In this document: positions 45,357 through 53,875 of the stretch, in pieces
Layout of the letters: the number at the start of each line of letters is the position of its first letter
How positions within the stretch are numbered: the first letter of the stretch is position 1
Assembly (NCBI RefSeq): GCF_015277515.1
Contig: NZ_CP063767.1
Location: 1,116,001 to 1,180,000, forward strand
Reading direction: 5' to 3'
Source of the DNA: Thermophilibacter immobilis
GTDB lineage: Bacteria > Actinomycetota > Coriobacteriia > Coriobacteriales > Atopobiaceae
DNA: 64,000 nt
Made by a program: the position numbers and the translations under genes
The notes under the pieces: model-generated
Databases searched by the model: none
Told to the model about the DNA's origin: nothing
Seen by the model: only the letters and a program-made list of their open reading frames with translations

Positions 45357-46051
45357 GAGAGCTCCCCTCTTCCCGCGCCCCATATGTCGCGGGTGTCGTA
45401 TTCGTTGGGCTGAGTGGCGTGGGCGACGACCTCCTCGGGCGACAGGTTGAAGCCGCCCAGGGCGAAGGTGGACCCGTCGCAGGTGAAGTAGAGCGAGGAG
45501 ACGTTCAGGATGTGCATGTCCCAGAAGCGCGAGGTCGGGATGGCGTAGGCCGTCGCCATGAGCATGCGCAGGTAGCCGCCGTGCGTGACGCAGGCGGTCC
45601 TGCCCTCCAGGGGGCGCAGCAGGTCGAGGACGCGCCGCGCGCGCTCGCGCAGGTGCTCGAAGGACTCGGCGCCCGCGGGAGGCTGCGAGCGGCCGGACGC
45701 GTCGACGGGCCAGGGAAAGCGCAGGCCCTCGTCTTGGGCGGTCCGCACCTTCTTGCCCTCGAGGGGGCCGAAGTCGAGCTCGAGGAGGTCGTCCAGGGGC
45801 GTGCACTCCACCTCGAGCCTGTCGGCGGCCCTCTCGGCGAGGACGCGCGCCCGGGAGAGCGGCGAGCAGTAGATGCGCGCGGGCGAGAAGGCCACGAGCG
45901 CATCGACGCCGCGCTCGCGCTGCCGCTCCCCGTGGGGGGTCAGGGGCACCTCGAGCCGGCCCGAGAAGAAGTGCTCCGTGTTGGAGACCGTCTCGGGGTG
46001 CCTCATGAAGAGCACCCGCTGCCTCACCTGGTCTCCTGGCATGCCGCTCAT
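45353..46051 (-). CDS. Histidine phosphatase family protein
   Basis: The 232-residue protein of the phosphoglycerate mutase-like superfamily has the catalytic motif as MRHPETVSN (RHP rather than the common RHG), the YCSPLSRAR arginine, LLELDFGPLEG, and the second histidine in VTHGGYLRM. Members act as alpha-ribazole or general sugar-phosphate phosphatases; the substrate is unknown. It is embedded between rluB and cmk with overlapping ends. Confidence 0.85.
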   Translation of the reverse strand: MSGMPGDQVRQRVLFMRHPETVSNTEHFFSGRLEVPLTPHGERQRERGVDALVAFSPARIYCSPLSRARVLAERAADRLEVECTPLDDLLELDFGPLEGKKVRTAQDEGLRFPWPVDASGRSQPPAGAESFEHLRERARRVLDLLRPLEGRTACVTHGGYLRMLMATAYAIPTSRFWDMHILNVSSLYFTCDGSTFALGGFNLSPEEVVAHATQPNEYDTRDIWGAGRGELS

Positions 46052-46869
46052 TGCCTCTCCCCTCTTGCGCAGAGCCCCTCGAGGGCCCTGACCTCGTTGT
46101 CGTTAAGCGTTCGATAGTTCCCCTCGGCCACGTCGGACAGCGCGAGGGGGCCGAAGGAGTCTCGGTGCAGGCGCAGCACCCTATGGCCCACCGCCATGAG
46201 CATCTTCTTGACCTGGTGCTTGCGGCCCTCGTGAATCGTGAGCCCCACGACGGCGTTGGGCTCGCCGGCGCCCGTGCGCCCGGGGCCGCGGGGCGCCACG
46301 AGCGAGAAGAGCGGGTCGGACGCGTCGAGGAGCTCGGCCTCGGCGGGGGCGGCGGGGCCGTCCTCGAGCGTGACGCCTGCCCTGAGACGTTCGAGGCCGC
46401 GCTCGTCGGGCGTGCCCGAGACGAGCGCGACGTAGTGCTTGCTCACGTGACGCGAGGGATGCAGGAGCTCCTGCCCCACGTCCCCGTTGGTCGTGAAGAG
46501 CAGGAGCCCCGTCGTGTCCAGGTCAAGCCGGCCCACCGGGAACAGCCCCGGGTGCGCGCGCGTGGGCACGAGCTCGGCCACGCAGGGCCGTCCCTGGGGG
46601 TCGCTCATCGTGGTGAGGTAGCCCGCCGGCTTGTAGAGCATGAGGTAGCAGGGCCGCTCCTCGATCGTGCAGGCGCGCCCGTCGACCGTGACCAGGTCGC
46701 GCGCGGGGTCGACCTTGCTGCCGAGCTCGCTCACGACCTCCCCGTTCACCCGCACGCGCCCCTCGCTCATGAGCCGCTCGGACCCGCGCCGGCTCGCCAC
46801 GCCCGCGCGGGCGAGGTAGCGCTGCAGGCGCATGGGGTACCGACCGTCCGGGCGCACGGGATCGCTCAT
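46048..46869 (-). CDS. rRNA pseudouridine synthase (RluB/RsuA family)
   Basis: The 273-residue protein has an N-terminal S4 RNA-binding domain (RLQRYLARAGVASRR) and a pseudouridine synthase domain with the catalytic Asp in GRLDLDTTGLLL, MLYKPAGYLTT and the IHEGRKHQVKKML motif. It modifies 23S or 16S rRNA. The order scpA-scpB-rluB is conserved in many Gram-positive bacteria. Confidence 0.92.
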   Translation of the reverse strand: MSDPVRPDGRYPMRLQRYLARAGVASRRGSERLMSEGRVRVNGEVVSELGSKVDPARDLVTVDGRACTIEERPCYLMLYKPAGYLTTMSDPQGRPCVAELVPTRAHPGLFPVGRLDLDTTGLLLFTTNGDVGQELLHPSRHVSKHYVALVSGTPDERGLERLRAGVTLEDGPAAPAEAELLDASDPLFSLVAPRGPGRTGAGEPNAVVGLTIHEGRKHQVKKMLMAVGHRVLRLHRDSFGPLALSDVAEGNYRTLNDNEVRALEGLCARGERQ

Positions 46870-47579
46870 CGCTGCCCCTCCGCAGACGGGCCGTCCTGCG
46901 CGGGGGCGCCAGCGACGTCGTCGCCCTCGAAGTCCTCGCCCATGAGCTCGCGCTCGTCGTCCATGTCGGCGGCCGCCTCCTCGAGGGTCGAGGAGAGCGA
47001 GCGGCCGGACAGGCGCTCGCGGATGAAGCGTCGCGACTCCTCGTCGGGGGCGAAGTCCTCCAGGGGCGGCAGCTCGGAGAGGCCCTTGAGGCCGAAGCGC
47101 TCGAGGAACTGCCGCGTGGTGCCGTAGAGGACCGCCTGGCCGCGCTCGGCGTCGCGGCCCGCCTCGCGCACGAGCCCCTTCTCCCTGAGCGAGCCGATAA
47201 CCCCGTCCGAGTTTACGCCGCGGATCGCGCGGACCCCCTCGCGCGTGACCGGCTGGTGGTAGGCGATGACGGCGAGCGTCTCGAGGGCGGCCTGCGAGAG
47301 CCGTCGCGTGTCCCAGGACACAACGTAGTCGGCCACCTGGTCATGGTAGGCGGGGTGCGTGAAGAGGCGCCACCCGCCGGCCACCTCGCGCAGCTGGAAG
47401 CCGCGGTTGGCGTCGGAGTACTCGGCCGCGAGCTCGGCCAGGGCCCCGGCCACCTCGCCGGGGGCCGCTCCCGTGGCCCGCGCCAGGTCCGTGGCCGCCA
47501 CCGCGTCGTCGGAGACGAGCAGAAGCGCCTCGAGCAGCCCCCTGAGCGAGCCCGATTCGATGCGTTCGAGGTCATGCAC
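46866..47579 (-). CDS. scpB: Segregation and condensation protein B
   Basis: The 237-residue protein has two winged-helix domains (about 8-85 and 95-180) with ALETLAVIAYHQPVTREGVRAIRGVNSD region and YGTTRQFLERFGL, followed by an acidic C-terminal tail. It forms the SMC-ScpAB condensin complex. The GTG start at 47579 has a GGGGGGAG site and overlaps the scpA end; an ATG frame starting in between is a different frame. Confidence 0.92.
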   Translation of the reverse strand: MHDLERIESGSLRGLLEALLLVSDDAVAATDLARATGAAPGEVAGALAELAAEYSDANRGFQLREVAGGWRLFTHPAYHDQVADYVVSWDTRRLSQAALETLAVIAYHQPVTREGVRAIRGVNSDGVIGSLREKGLVREAGRDAERGQAVLYGTTRQFLERFGLKGLSELPPLEDFAPDEESRRFIRERLSGRSLSSTLEEAAADMDDERELMGEDFEGDDVAGAPAQDGPSAEGQR

Positions 47580-48408
47580 GAGCGTCTCCCCCCTCTTCGT
47601 AGTCCTCGTCGAGCTCGGCGAGGACGGACTCGTCAAGCTCGTAGGCGGGCGCGCCCGCCACGTGCGTGAGCTCCATCTCGCCGAACGCCTCGTCCTGCCT
47701 CACGCTCACCAGGCCGCGCTTGAAGAGCTCGAGGACGGCCAGGAAGTGGGCGACCACGAGCTCGGGCGCGTCTTGTCCGTCGAGGAGCTCCGAGAAGGTG
47801 GCGGTGCCGCGGGTGCGCACGAGGCGATCCACCGAGGCGATGGTGAGCGCCACCGGAAGGCGCCGTGGGGCGATGTGCTCGGCCTCGAGCAGGACCGTCT
47901 CGCGCCGGGCGTCGAGGTCGGCGCAGATGACGGCGAGGCTGCGCAGGGTGATCCCCTCGAGGTAGTCGGGCATGAGGCCCAGAAACTCCGGGTCGGGGCC
48001 CACGGTGCGCGCCGTCATGCGCCCCTCGGCTGTAAGGCGCGCCCCCAGGGCCGCGCCCGCCCCCCTGAACTGCTTGTAGGCAACGAGCCGGGCGATGAGG
48101 ACCTCGCGTGCCTCGTCGGCGGAGAGCCCCTCGAGGTCGTCGTCCTCGTCGTCGAGGTCGCGCGCGGCCTGGGACGGCTCGTCGGGGACGAGGGAGGCGG
48201 CCTTGATCTCGAGCAGCGTCGAGGCGACGAGGACGAAGTCGCTCGCCACGTCGAGGTCGAGGTCGGCCATGCGCTCGACCTCCTCAAGGTACTGGTTAGC
48301 GACCTCGGAGACCGAGATGGACCCGATGGTGACCTTCTGCCTGGTCACGAGCTGGAGCAGGAGGTCAAAGGGCCCCGACCAGCTCTGTGTGCGCACGCGG
48401 TAGGACAT
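47572..48408 (-). CDS. scpA: Segregation and condensation protein A (kleisin)
   Basis: The 278-residue kleisin bridges the SMC heads and binds ScpB. The N-terminal helix region includes WSGPFDLLLQLV, DLDVASDFVLVASTLLEIKA and an acidic linker (DLDDEDDDLEG); the C-terminal winged helix includes FKRGLVSVRQDEAFGEM. It lies 3 bp after the M50 protease gene's upstream neighbour boundary and is followed by the overlapping scpB. Confidence 0.92.
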   Translation of the reverse strand: MSYRVRTQSWSGPFDLLLQLVTRQKVTIGSISVSEVANQYLEEVERMADLDLDVASDFVLVASTLLEIKAASLVPDEPSQAARDLDDEDDDLEGLSADEAREVLIARLVAYKQFRGAGAALGARLTAEGRMTARTVGPDPEFLGLMPDYLEGITLRSLAVICADLDARRETVLLEAEHIAPRRLPVALTIASVDRLVRTRGTATFSELLDGQDAPELVVAHFLAVLELFKRGLVSVRQDEAFGEMELTHVAGAPAYELDESVLAELDEDYEEGGDARA

Positions 48409-48411
48409 GGA

Positions 48412-49104
48412 CTATCCCACCAGGCCCATCAGAAGGCCAAAGAGCGATCCGGCCGTAGCGTCGAGGTAGGCGCCGAGCGGGTCCACCCCCAGGAAGGTGG
48501 GCAGCACGTACAGGGCGACGATGAGCAGGACCATGGCGTACTGCTGCAGCTCGTAGTACTTCCTTCTCGCCTCTCCCATGAGGAAGAACAGCACCGCCTT
48601 CGAGCCGTCGAGCGGCGGCAGGGGAATCAGGTTGAAGAAGCAGAGCACGAGGTTCACCGAGACGTACGTCGTGAGGATCCTGAGGACCCAGGAGAACGCG
48701 ACGGGCGCCATGGCGCCCGAGGAGACGGCAGGGACCCCCCAGTCCCACGCGAGCGCGACGAGGGCCGTGCCCGCGAGCGCCTGCAGGAGGTTGGACGCGG
48801 GACCGGCGAGCGCCACGAGGAGCTCGTCGCGGCGGGGGTGCGCGAGGCGATTGGGGTTGTACGGGACCGGCTTGGCGAAGGCGAAGACGGGACCGCCCAC
48901 GATCGCCATGATGAGCGGCAGCGCCACCGAGCCGAATCCGTCGAGGTGGGCGCGGGGGTCGAGCGTGAGGCGACCGGCGTCTCTGGCCGTGGTGTCCCCG
49001 CAGCGCAGGGCCACCCAGCCGTGGGCGACCTCGTGGATGATCGCGGAGACCATGACGAGCGCGACGGTGAGGACGATCGATATGAGGCGGTCTGTGGAAT
49101 ACAA
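48412..49104 (-). CDS. Site-2-protease family (M50) membrane metalloprotease
   Basis: The 230-residue polytopic protein has the zinc motif HEVAH in the first membrane segment, ALAGPASNLLQAL in the middle and a second metal-site motif as PPLDGSK. It belongs to the short M50 group (YwhC/SpoIVFB-like) without a PDZ domain. The TTG at 49104 follows GAGGGGAG; a longer upstream frame is low-complexity and not supported. It is probably co-transcribed with scpAB; its substrate is unknown. Confidence 0.85.
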   Translation of the reverse strand: MYSTDRLISIVLTVALVMVSAIIHEVAHGWVALRCGDTTARDAGRLTLDPRAHLDGFGSVALPLIMAIVGGPVFAFAKPVPYNPNRLAHPRRDELLVALAGPASNLLQALAGTALVALAWDWGVPAVSSGAMAPVAFSWVLRILTTYVSVNLVLCFFNLIPLPPLDGSKAVLFFLMGEARRKYYELQQYAMVLLIVALYVLPTFLGVDPLGAYLDATAGSLFGLLMGLVG

Positions 49105-49126
49105 GCGGGGCTCCCCTCTCGCGGCG

Positions 49127-49420
49127 TCAGCGCAGCGAGGCAGCGATGCGGCAGAAGATCCAGTCGAGCACGATAAGGACGAGGGCCACCAGGGCGAAGT
49201 CGCCCCGGAAGGCGCCGCCGACAAAGGTCGGGAACACGAAGAGCCCCCGGACAAGGGCCGGTATGAGCTGCGAGACGACCTCGTTGACCGCCAGGAGCCA
49301 GCCGCGCGACCAGCCAGCGAGAAGCGCGTCGGCCGCGACGAGCGCCGCGAGCGCCCAGGAGAGCGCGCGAGAGATCACGGCGAGGGCGCCCAGCGCGTGC
49401 GAGGCCCACGGGCTACGCAT
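49127..49420 (-). CDS. YggT-family small membrane protein
   Basis: The 97-residue product has two hydrophobic regions (about 10-45 and 60-95) with the intervening segment ending [12 protein letters not shown], as in YggT/YlmG proteins, which are linked to cell division and membrane organisation. The start overlaps the ABC-F end by 8 bp. Confidence 0.6.
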   Translation of the reverse strand: MRSPWASHALGALAVISRALSWALAALVAADALLAGWSRGWLLAVNEVVSQLIPALVRGLFVFPTFVGGAFRGDFALVALVLIVLDWIFCRIAASLR

Positions 49421-51407
49421 CGCGCTCGGCCTCCTCCAGCTGTTCGGAGAGCTCGAGCCACTCCTGCTCGAGCGCGGGGATCTTCTTGGACAGGGCGTTG
49501 TACTCGGCCAGGCAGGCGTCGAAGCGCTTGGCGTCGTTGTAGAGGCCCTCGTCGGCCATGAGGGACACGAGCTCGTCGTAGCGGCCCCTCGCCGGCTCGA
49601 GCGCGGACTCGACCTCCTTCAGACGGTTGCGCTCGCGCTTGAGCGCGCGGTTCTTGCGGTTGCGCCTCTCGGCCTCGGCGCGACGCTGCTCGCGCGTCTT
49701 GACGTTGCGGCCGGCGGGTTCCGTCGTAGCCTCGGCGCGGGGACCAGGGACGGGTGCCGGGGCACCTGCGTCGGTCGGCCGCGCGCCCGCGGCCTCGAGC
49801 TCGGCGCGCTTGAAGAGGTAGTAGTCGTAGTCGCCCTCGTAGACGTTCACCCGGTGATCGCGGACGTCAACGACCTTGTTGGCCACGGCGTGCACGAGGT
49901 GCTCGTCGTGCGAGATGACCACGATCGTACCCGGGAAGTCCACGAGGGCGCGCTCGAGCACGTCGACCGAGTCTATGTCGAGGTGGTTGGTCGGCTCGTC
50001 GAGCATGAGCAGCGGATCCGGGGAGACGAGCATCTTGGCCAGTGCGAGTCGTGCCCGCTCGCCGCCCGAGAGCACGCTCACGCGCTTGTCGACGTCGTCG
50101 CCGTGGAACAGGAACGCCCCGAGCAGGCGCCTCTCCTCGGAGGTGCTCCAGCCGGGCGCCGCGCTGTCCATCTCGGCCATGACGGTATTGGCCTCGTTGA
50201 GCTCCTCGAGCTGATGCTGGGCGTAGTAGGCCTGCGTCACGTTCTGGCCCAGGGTGACGGTGCCGTCGTCAGGCGCGAGCTTGCCGTTCACGAGCTTCAT
50301 GAGCGTGGACTTGCCCGCACCGTTGGGGCCCACGAGCGCCACGTGGTCTCCGCGATAGAGGGTGAGGTCGACGTCGGAGTAGACGTGGTTGTCGCCGAAC
50401 GACTTGGAGACCCCCTCGAGGCGGATGACCATGTCGCCGGTGCGGGGCGGCTCGGGAAAGCGGAAGTGGACGCGTTTGGAGCTCTCGGGCAGGACCACGA
50501 GCTCCTCGCGGACGCGCTCGAGCTTCTTCACGCGCTCCTGGACCTGGCGCGCCTTGGTGGGCTTGTAGCGGAAGCGCTCGACGAAGGTCTCCATGTGGGC
50601 GATGTCGCGCTCCTGGGCGGCGCGCTTGGCGCGCAGCTGCTCGAGGTTGTCCTCGCGCTGGCGCAGGTAGCCCACGTAGTTTCCCGTGTAGGTCTTGAGG
50701 CTGCGGTTCTCGAGGGCGGCCACGTGGGAGACGCAGGCGTCCATGAAGGCGCGGTCGTGCGAGACGAGAAGGACCGCGCCGTCGTAGCCGGCGAGGAACT
50801 GCTCGAGCCACTTGACGCTCTCGAGGTCGAGGTGGTTGGTCGGCTCATCGAGGAGCAGCAGGTCGGGATGGCGCAGGAGGAGCTTGGAGAGGGCAATGCG
50901 CATCTGCCAGCCTCCCGAGAAGTCCCGCGCGGGCTTGTCGAAGTCCTCGACGGGAAAGCCCAGCCCGGCGAGGATGGCGCGCGCGCGGCTCTCGAGCTCG
51001 TAGCCGCCGAGCCGCTCGAAGCGGTCCTGGGCGCGGCCGTAGCGCTCGAGCAGGGCGTCGAGCTCGTCTCCGGGGGGCGTGCTCGAGATCTTGCGCTCCA
51101 GCTCCGTGACCTGGCGCTCGACCTCCTTGACCTCGTGGGCCGAGTCGACGACCTCGGCGAGGGCGGACTTGGAGCCGGCGAGCGTGGCCTCCTGCTCGAG
51201 GTAGCCGATGGTGGCGTCGCGCGCGAAGCTCACGCTGCCCTCGTCGGCGGACTCGAGGCCCATGATAATCTTGAGCAGCGTCGTCTTCCCGGAGCCGTTG
51301 GGCCCCACGAGCGCCCAGCGCTCCCCGGCGTTGAGCTGCAGCGTGGCGGCCACGTACAGGACGCGGCCCCCGAAGGACTTCGTGATCTTGTCTGCGAGTG
51401 CTATCAA
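49413..51407 (-). CDS. ABC-F family ATPase (second copy, Uup/YdiF-like)
   Basis: The 664-residue soluble protein has two ABC domains: GPNGSGKTT, then [18 protein letters not shown], then VLSGGERAR; Walker B LLLDEP and LMLDEP each followed by TNHLD. A linker helical region and a charged C-terminal coiled coil follow. A TTG start at 51407 begins the conserved [13 protein letters not shown] segment. A strong promoter 37-65 bp upstream fits that start; the open frame further up is not coding-like. Roles known for ABC-F proteins are ribosome-associated regulation and antibiotic protection. Confidence 0.88.
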   Translation of the reverse strand: MIALADKITKSFGGRVLYVAATLQLNAGERWALVGPNGSGKTTLLKIIMGLESADEGSVSFARDATIGYLEQEATLAGSKSALAEVVDSAHEVKEVERQVTELERKISSTPPGDELDALLERYGRAQDRFERLGGYELESRARAILAGLGFPVEDFDKPARDFSGGWQMRIALSKLLLRHPDLLLLDEPTNHLDLESVKWLEQFLAGYDGAVLLVSHDRAFMDACVSHVAALENRSLKTYTGNYVGYLRQREDNLEQLRAKRAAQERDIAHMETFVERFRYKPTKARQVQERVKKLERVREELVVLPESSKRVHFRFPEPPRTGDMVIRLEGVSKSFGDNHVYSDVDLTLYRGDHVALVGPNGAGKSTLMKLVNGKLAPDDGTVTLGQNVTQAYYAQHQLEELNEANTVMAEMDSAAPGWSTSEERRLLGAFLFHGDDVDKRVSVLSGGERARLALAKMLVSPDPLLMLDEPTNHLDIDSVDVLERALVDFPGTIVVISHDEHLVHAVANKVVDVRDHRVNVYEGDYDYYLFKRAELEAAGARPTDAGAPAPVPGPRAEATTEPAGRNVKTREQRRAEAERRNRKNRALKRERNRLKEVESALEPARGRYDELVSLMADEGLYNDAKRFDACLAEYNALSKKIPALEQEWLELSEQLEEAERDA

Positions 51408-51443
51408 GGCGTTTCGTTTCTGCTCGTGTTCCAAACGCTCACC

Positions 51444-51472
51444 AGTATAGGGGTTGCGCCGGGGCTGTCCAA
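51444..51472 (-). promoter_or_regulatory. Promoter of the ABC-F gene
   Basis: On the minus strand TTGGAC (51467-51472), exactly 17 bp, then TATACT (51444-51449). The predicted transcript start near 51437 leaves a leader of about 30 nt to the TTG at 51407. Confidence 0.7.
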
Positions 51473-51631
51473 AAACTACGCGAGAAGCCCCTGCCTCATG
51501 CGGCCGGGCGGTCCGCTCGACGAGTTTCAGGCTTCTTGAAGGCGAGCGGCGACCCGGGCGCGCGAGGCGATAGAATGGCAGGCGAGAAATCGATGCGCCC
51601 CTGGGGCGCGGCACCTTGAAAGTGAGTGCGT

Positions 51632-53473
51632 ATGCCAAGCTCCCGCAAGATCGGGGCCCTCGACGGCCTGAGGGTCCTCGCCATCGCCGCCATCGTTGTC
51701 TACCATGCCAACCCCACCTGGCTTCCCGGTGGCTACCTGGGCGTGAGCGTCTTCTTCGTCCTGACCGGCTACCTGATCACCCTCTCCGTCGAGCGCGAGA
51801 TCGCGCGCACGGGCCGTCTCGACTACCCCCGCTTCCTCATGAGGCGCGTGGGGCGCCTTCTGCCCACGATGCTCGCCGTCGTGGGGGTGAGCGCGCTGTT
51901 GTGCGCCCTGTTCGCGGCACCCCTTCTGCCCAAGGTGAAAAGCGACGCCCTGCCCAGCCTGCTGTTCGTGGGCAACCTCTCCTACCTGGTGCGCAACGTC
52001 TCGTACTTCGCCGCGGCGGGGCTCCCCTCCCCGCTCACGCACTTCTGGTTTCTGGGCGTCACCATGCAGTTCTACCTCGTGTGGCCGCTCGCGCTCCAGC
52101 TCCTGTCGCACGTCGTGCGCCATCGGCGCGGCGCGTGCGTCGTGGTCGCGGCGCTCGCGTGCGCCTCGGCCGTGGAGATGGCGCTGCTCTACGACCCCAC
52201 CGGCGACACCACCCGCATCTACTACGCGCCCGACACGCGCGCCGCGGAGCTGCTCGTGGGCGCACTCTGCGCCCTTCTGACGCGCGGTCGCGGCTGGCGC
52301 TTGAGCCTTCCCGCCCGCTTTGGGGCCGAGCGCTCCGAGGCGGCGCGCCCGCTTCCCGGCTGGGCCTACGATGTGGCCGGGGCAGCCTCACTCGCCCTTA
52401 TCGGCCTCATGATGGTAACGCTCAATGGCTACTCCGACTTCGCCTATCGCGGCGGCATCCTGCTCGTGTCGCTGCTCACGGCCCTCTTCGTGGGCGTGGT
52501 GGCGCGGCCCGCGCCGGGTTTGCTCGCCCGCGCGCTCGGCTGGGCGCCCCTCGTCGCGGCGGGCCGGCGCGGCTTCGCCCTCTACCTGTGGCACTACCCG
52601 CTCCTGCTCGTGATGAACCCCGCCACGAGGACGACCGCGCTGCCCTGGTGGGGCTGGGCCCTCGAGCTCGCGCTCATAGCCGCCGTCTCCGAGCTGTCCT
52701 GGCGCCTGTTCGAGCGCCCGAGCGAGGGGGGAGCGCTCAGGGCCCGCCTCGCCGGCCAGTCGGCGCCGGCCCTTGCCCTCGAGGCCCTGGGGGCGCTGGC
52801 CGTGCTCGTCTTGGCCGTCGTGCCCCTCGACGCCACGGCGACGGGCGTGCCCGCGGACCAGAAGGGCCCCCTCACGGCGGCGTCGGAGGCCGAGGCCCCG
52901 AGCTACGACGTCTCGGACACCTACCTGGCCGGCACCGCCTTCGCCGCGGCCGTGGACACAATCAACAACCTCAACTACGCGGTGGACGCCCAGACCGGCG
53001 CCACCGACGCGAGCGTGCTCCTGATCGGGGACTCGGTCCCGGCGGGCGCCGCCTCCCAGTTCCAGAGCGTCTTTCCGAACGGCTGGATCGACGCCGAGGT
53101 GGGCCGCCAGATCTACGACGCGCCCGCCGTCTACGAGCAGTGCGTGGCCGACGGCCACGGAGCCGACAACGTGGTGTGGTCGGTCGCGGACAACGGCGTG
53201 GCCCGCGAGGAGCAGGTCAGGGCCCTCATCGACGCCTGCGGGGCGGACAAGCGGGTCTTTCTCGTCACGGTGCGCGTGCCGCTCGCGCTGCAGGACCTCA
53301 ACAACCAGACCCTCGTGGACGTGGCCGCCGACTACGACAACGTGGAGGTCGTCGACTGGCACGCCGAGAGCGAGGGTCACGACGAGTGGTTCTGGGGCGA
53401 CGGCACCCACCTGCGCCCCGAGGGGGCTGAGGCCTATGTCATGATGCTGCGTCGCGCCATCACGGGTCGCTAG
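51632..53473 (+). CDS. OafA/YrhL-type acyltransferase with C-terminal SGNH domain
   Basis: The 613-residue protein has an N-terminal acyltransferase-3 membrane domain (about 1-385, roughly ten segments) with the [11 protein letters not shown] start and catalytic His in VVYHANP. A further membrane segment leads to an extracytoplasmic SGNH hydrolase-like domain (about 440-613) with [10 protein letters not shown] and the Asp/His pair in [11 protein letters not shown]. Such proteins O-acetylate peptidoglycan or surface glycans. ATG 51632 was chosen; a GTG two codons upstream is possible. Confidence 0.88.
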   Translation: MPSSRKIGALDGLRVLAIAAIVVYHANPTWLPGGYLGVSVFFVLTGYLITLSVEREIARTGRLDYPRFLMRRVGRLLPTMLAVVGVSALLCALFAAPLLPKVKSDALPSLLFVGNLSYLVRNVSYFAAAGLPSPLTHFWFLGVTMQFYLVWPLALQLLSHVVRHRRGACVVVAALACASAVEMALLYDPTGDTTRIYYAPDTRAAELLVGALCALLTRGRGWRLSLPARFGAERSEAARPLPGWAYDVAGAASLALIGLMMVTLNGYSDFAYRGGILLVSLLTALFVGVVARPAPGLLARALGWAPLVAAGRRGFALYLWHYPLLLVMNPATRTTALPWWGWALELALIAAVSELSWRLFERPSEGGALRARLAGQSAPALALEALGALAVLVLAVVPLDATATGVPADQKGPLTAASEAEAPSYDVSDTYLAGTAFAAAVDTINNLNYAVDAQTGATDASVLLIGDSVPAGAASQFQSVFPNGWIDAEVGRQIYDAPAVYEQCVADGHGADNVVWSVADNGVAREEQVRALIDACGADKRVFLVTVRVPLALQDLNNQTLVDVAADYDNVEVVDWHAESEGHDEWFWGDGTHLRPEGAEAYVMMLRRAITGR

Positions 53474-53480
53474 ACGCACC

Positions 53481-53524
53481 CCCCTCTCGCCTCCGCCCGT
53501 GGTTCTCGGCGGAGGCGAGAGGGG
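53481..53524 (+). terminator. Terminator-like hairpin after the acyltransferase gene
   Basis: Arms 53481-53497 and 53508-53524 are 17 bp, perfect, with a 10-base loop, followed by a short ACCTTTG. It begins 8 bases after the stop codon. Confidence 0.65.
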
Positions 53525-53573
53525 ACCTTTGCGGAGAGGGGAAATTTCCCGGCCGCGGCGACGCGTCTTTTGC

Positions 53574-53579
53574 TATGAT
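53574..53579 (+). promoter_or_regulatory. -10 element of the tRNA-Val/tRNA-Ala pair
   Basis: TATGAT preceded by TGC resembles an extended -10 box, 16 bases before tRNA-Val. No clear -35 box is visible. Confidence 0.45.
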
Positions 53580-53595
53580 GCTCTAGCACGTACGC

Positions 53596-53670
53596 GGGCG
53601 ATTGGCTCAGGGGTAGAGCACTTCCTTCACACGGAAGGGGTCGCTGGTTCGAATCCAGCATCGCCCACCA
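53596..53670 (+). tRNA. tRNA-Val (anticodon CAC)
   Basis: This 75-nt cloverleaf has acceptor arms GGGCGAT/ATCGCCC, anticodon stem CTTCC/GGAAG around TTCACAC, T-loop GTTCGAATC and an encoded CCA. It is 4 bp ahead of tRNA-Ala. Confidence 0.96.
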
Positions 53671-53674
53671 GATC

Positions 53675-53750
53675 GGGGAATTAGCTCAGTTGGGAGAGCG
53701 CGTGACTGGCAGTCACGAGGTCAGGGGTTCGAACCCCCTATTCTCCACCA
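53675..53750 (+). tRNA. tRNA-Ala (anticodon GGC), copy 1
   Basis: This 76-nt cloverleaf has anticodon loop CTGGCAG and acceptor GGGGAAT/ATTCTCC, giving the G3-U70 pair that identifies tRNA-Ala; CCA is encoded. It is identical to 55895-55970. Confidence 0.96.
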
Positions 53751-53758
53751 CACACGAC

Positions 53759-53793
53759 GAGGGTCGCCGGCTTTGATGCCGACGGCCCTCTTT
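53759..53793 (+). terminator. Terminator after the tRNA-Val/tRNA-Ala pair
   Basis: A 13-bp imperfect stem (53759-53771 and 53778-53790, one mismatch and one G-U) is followed by TTTGCTT. Confidence 0.65.
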
Positions 53794-53875
53794 GCTTGGC
53801 CCCCTCGCGGCCTCTCAGGTGACGCAGCCGTGCCCCCTGTCGTAAGCTAGGGGAAACGGCGACGAAGGGACGGGC

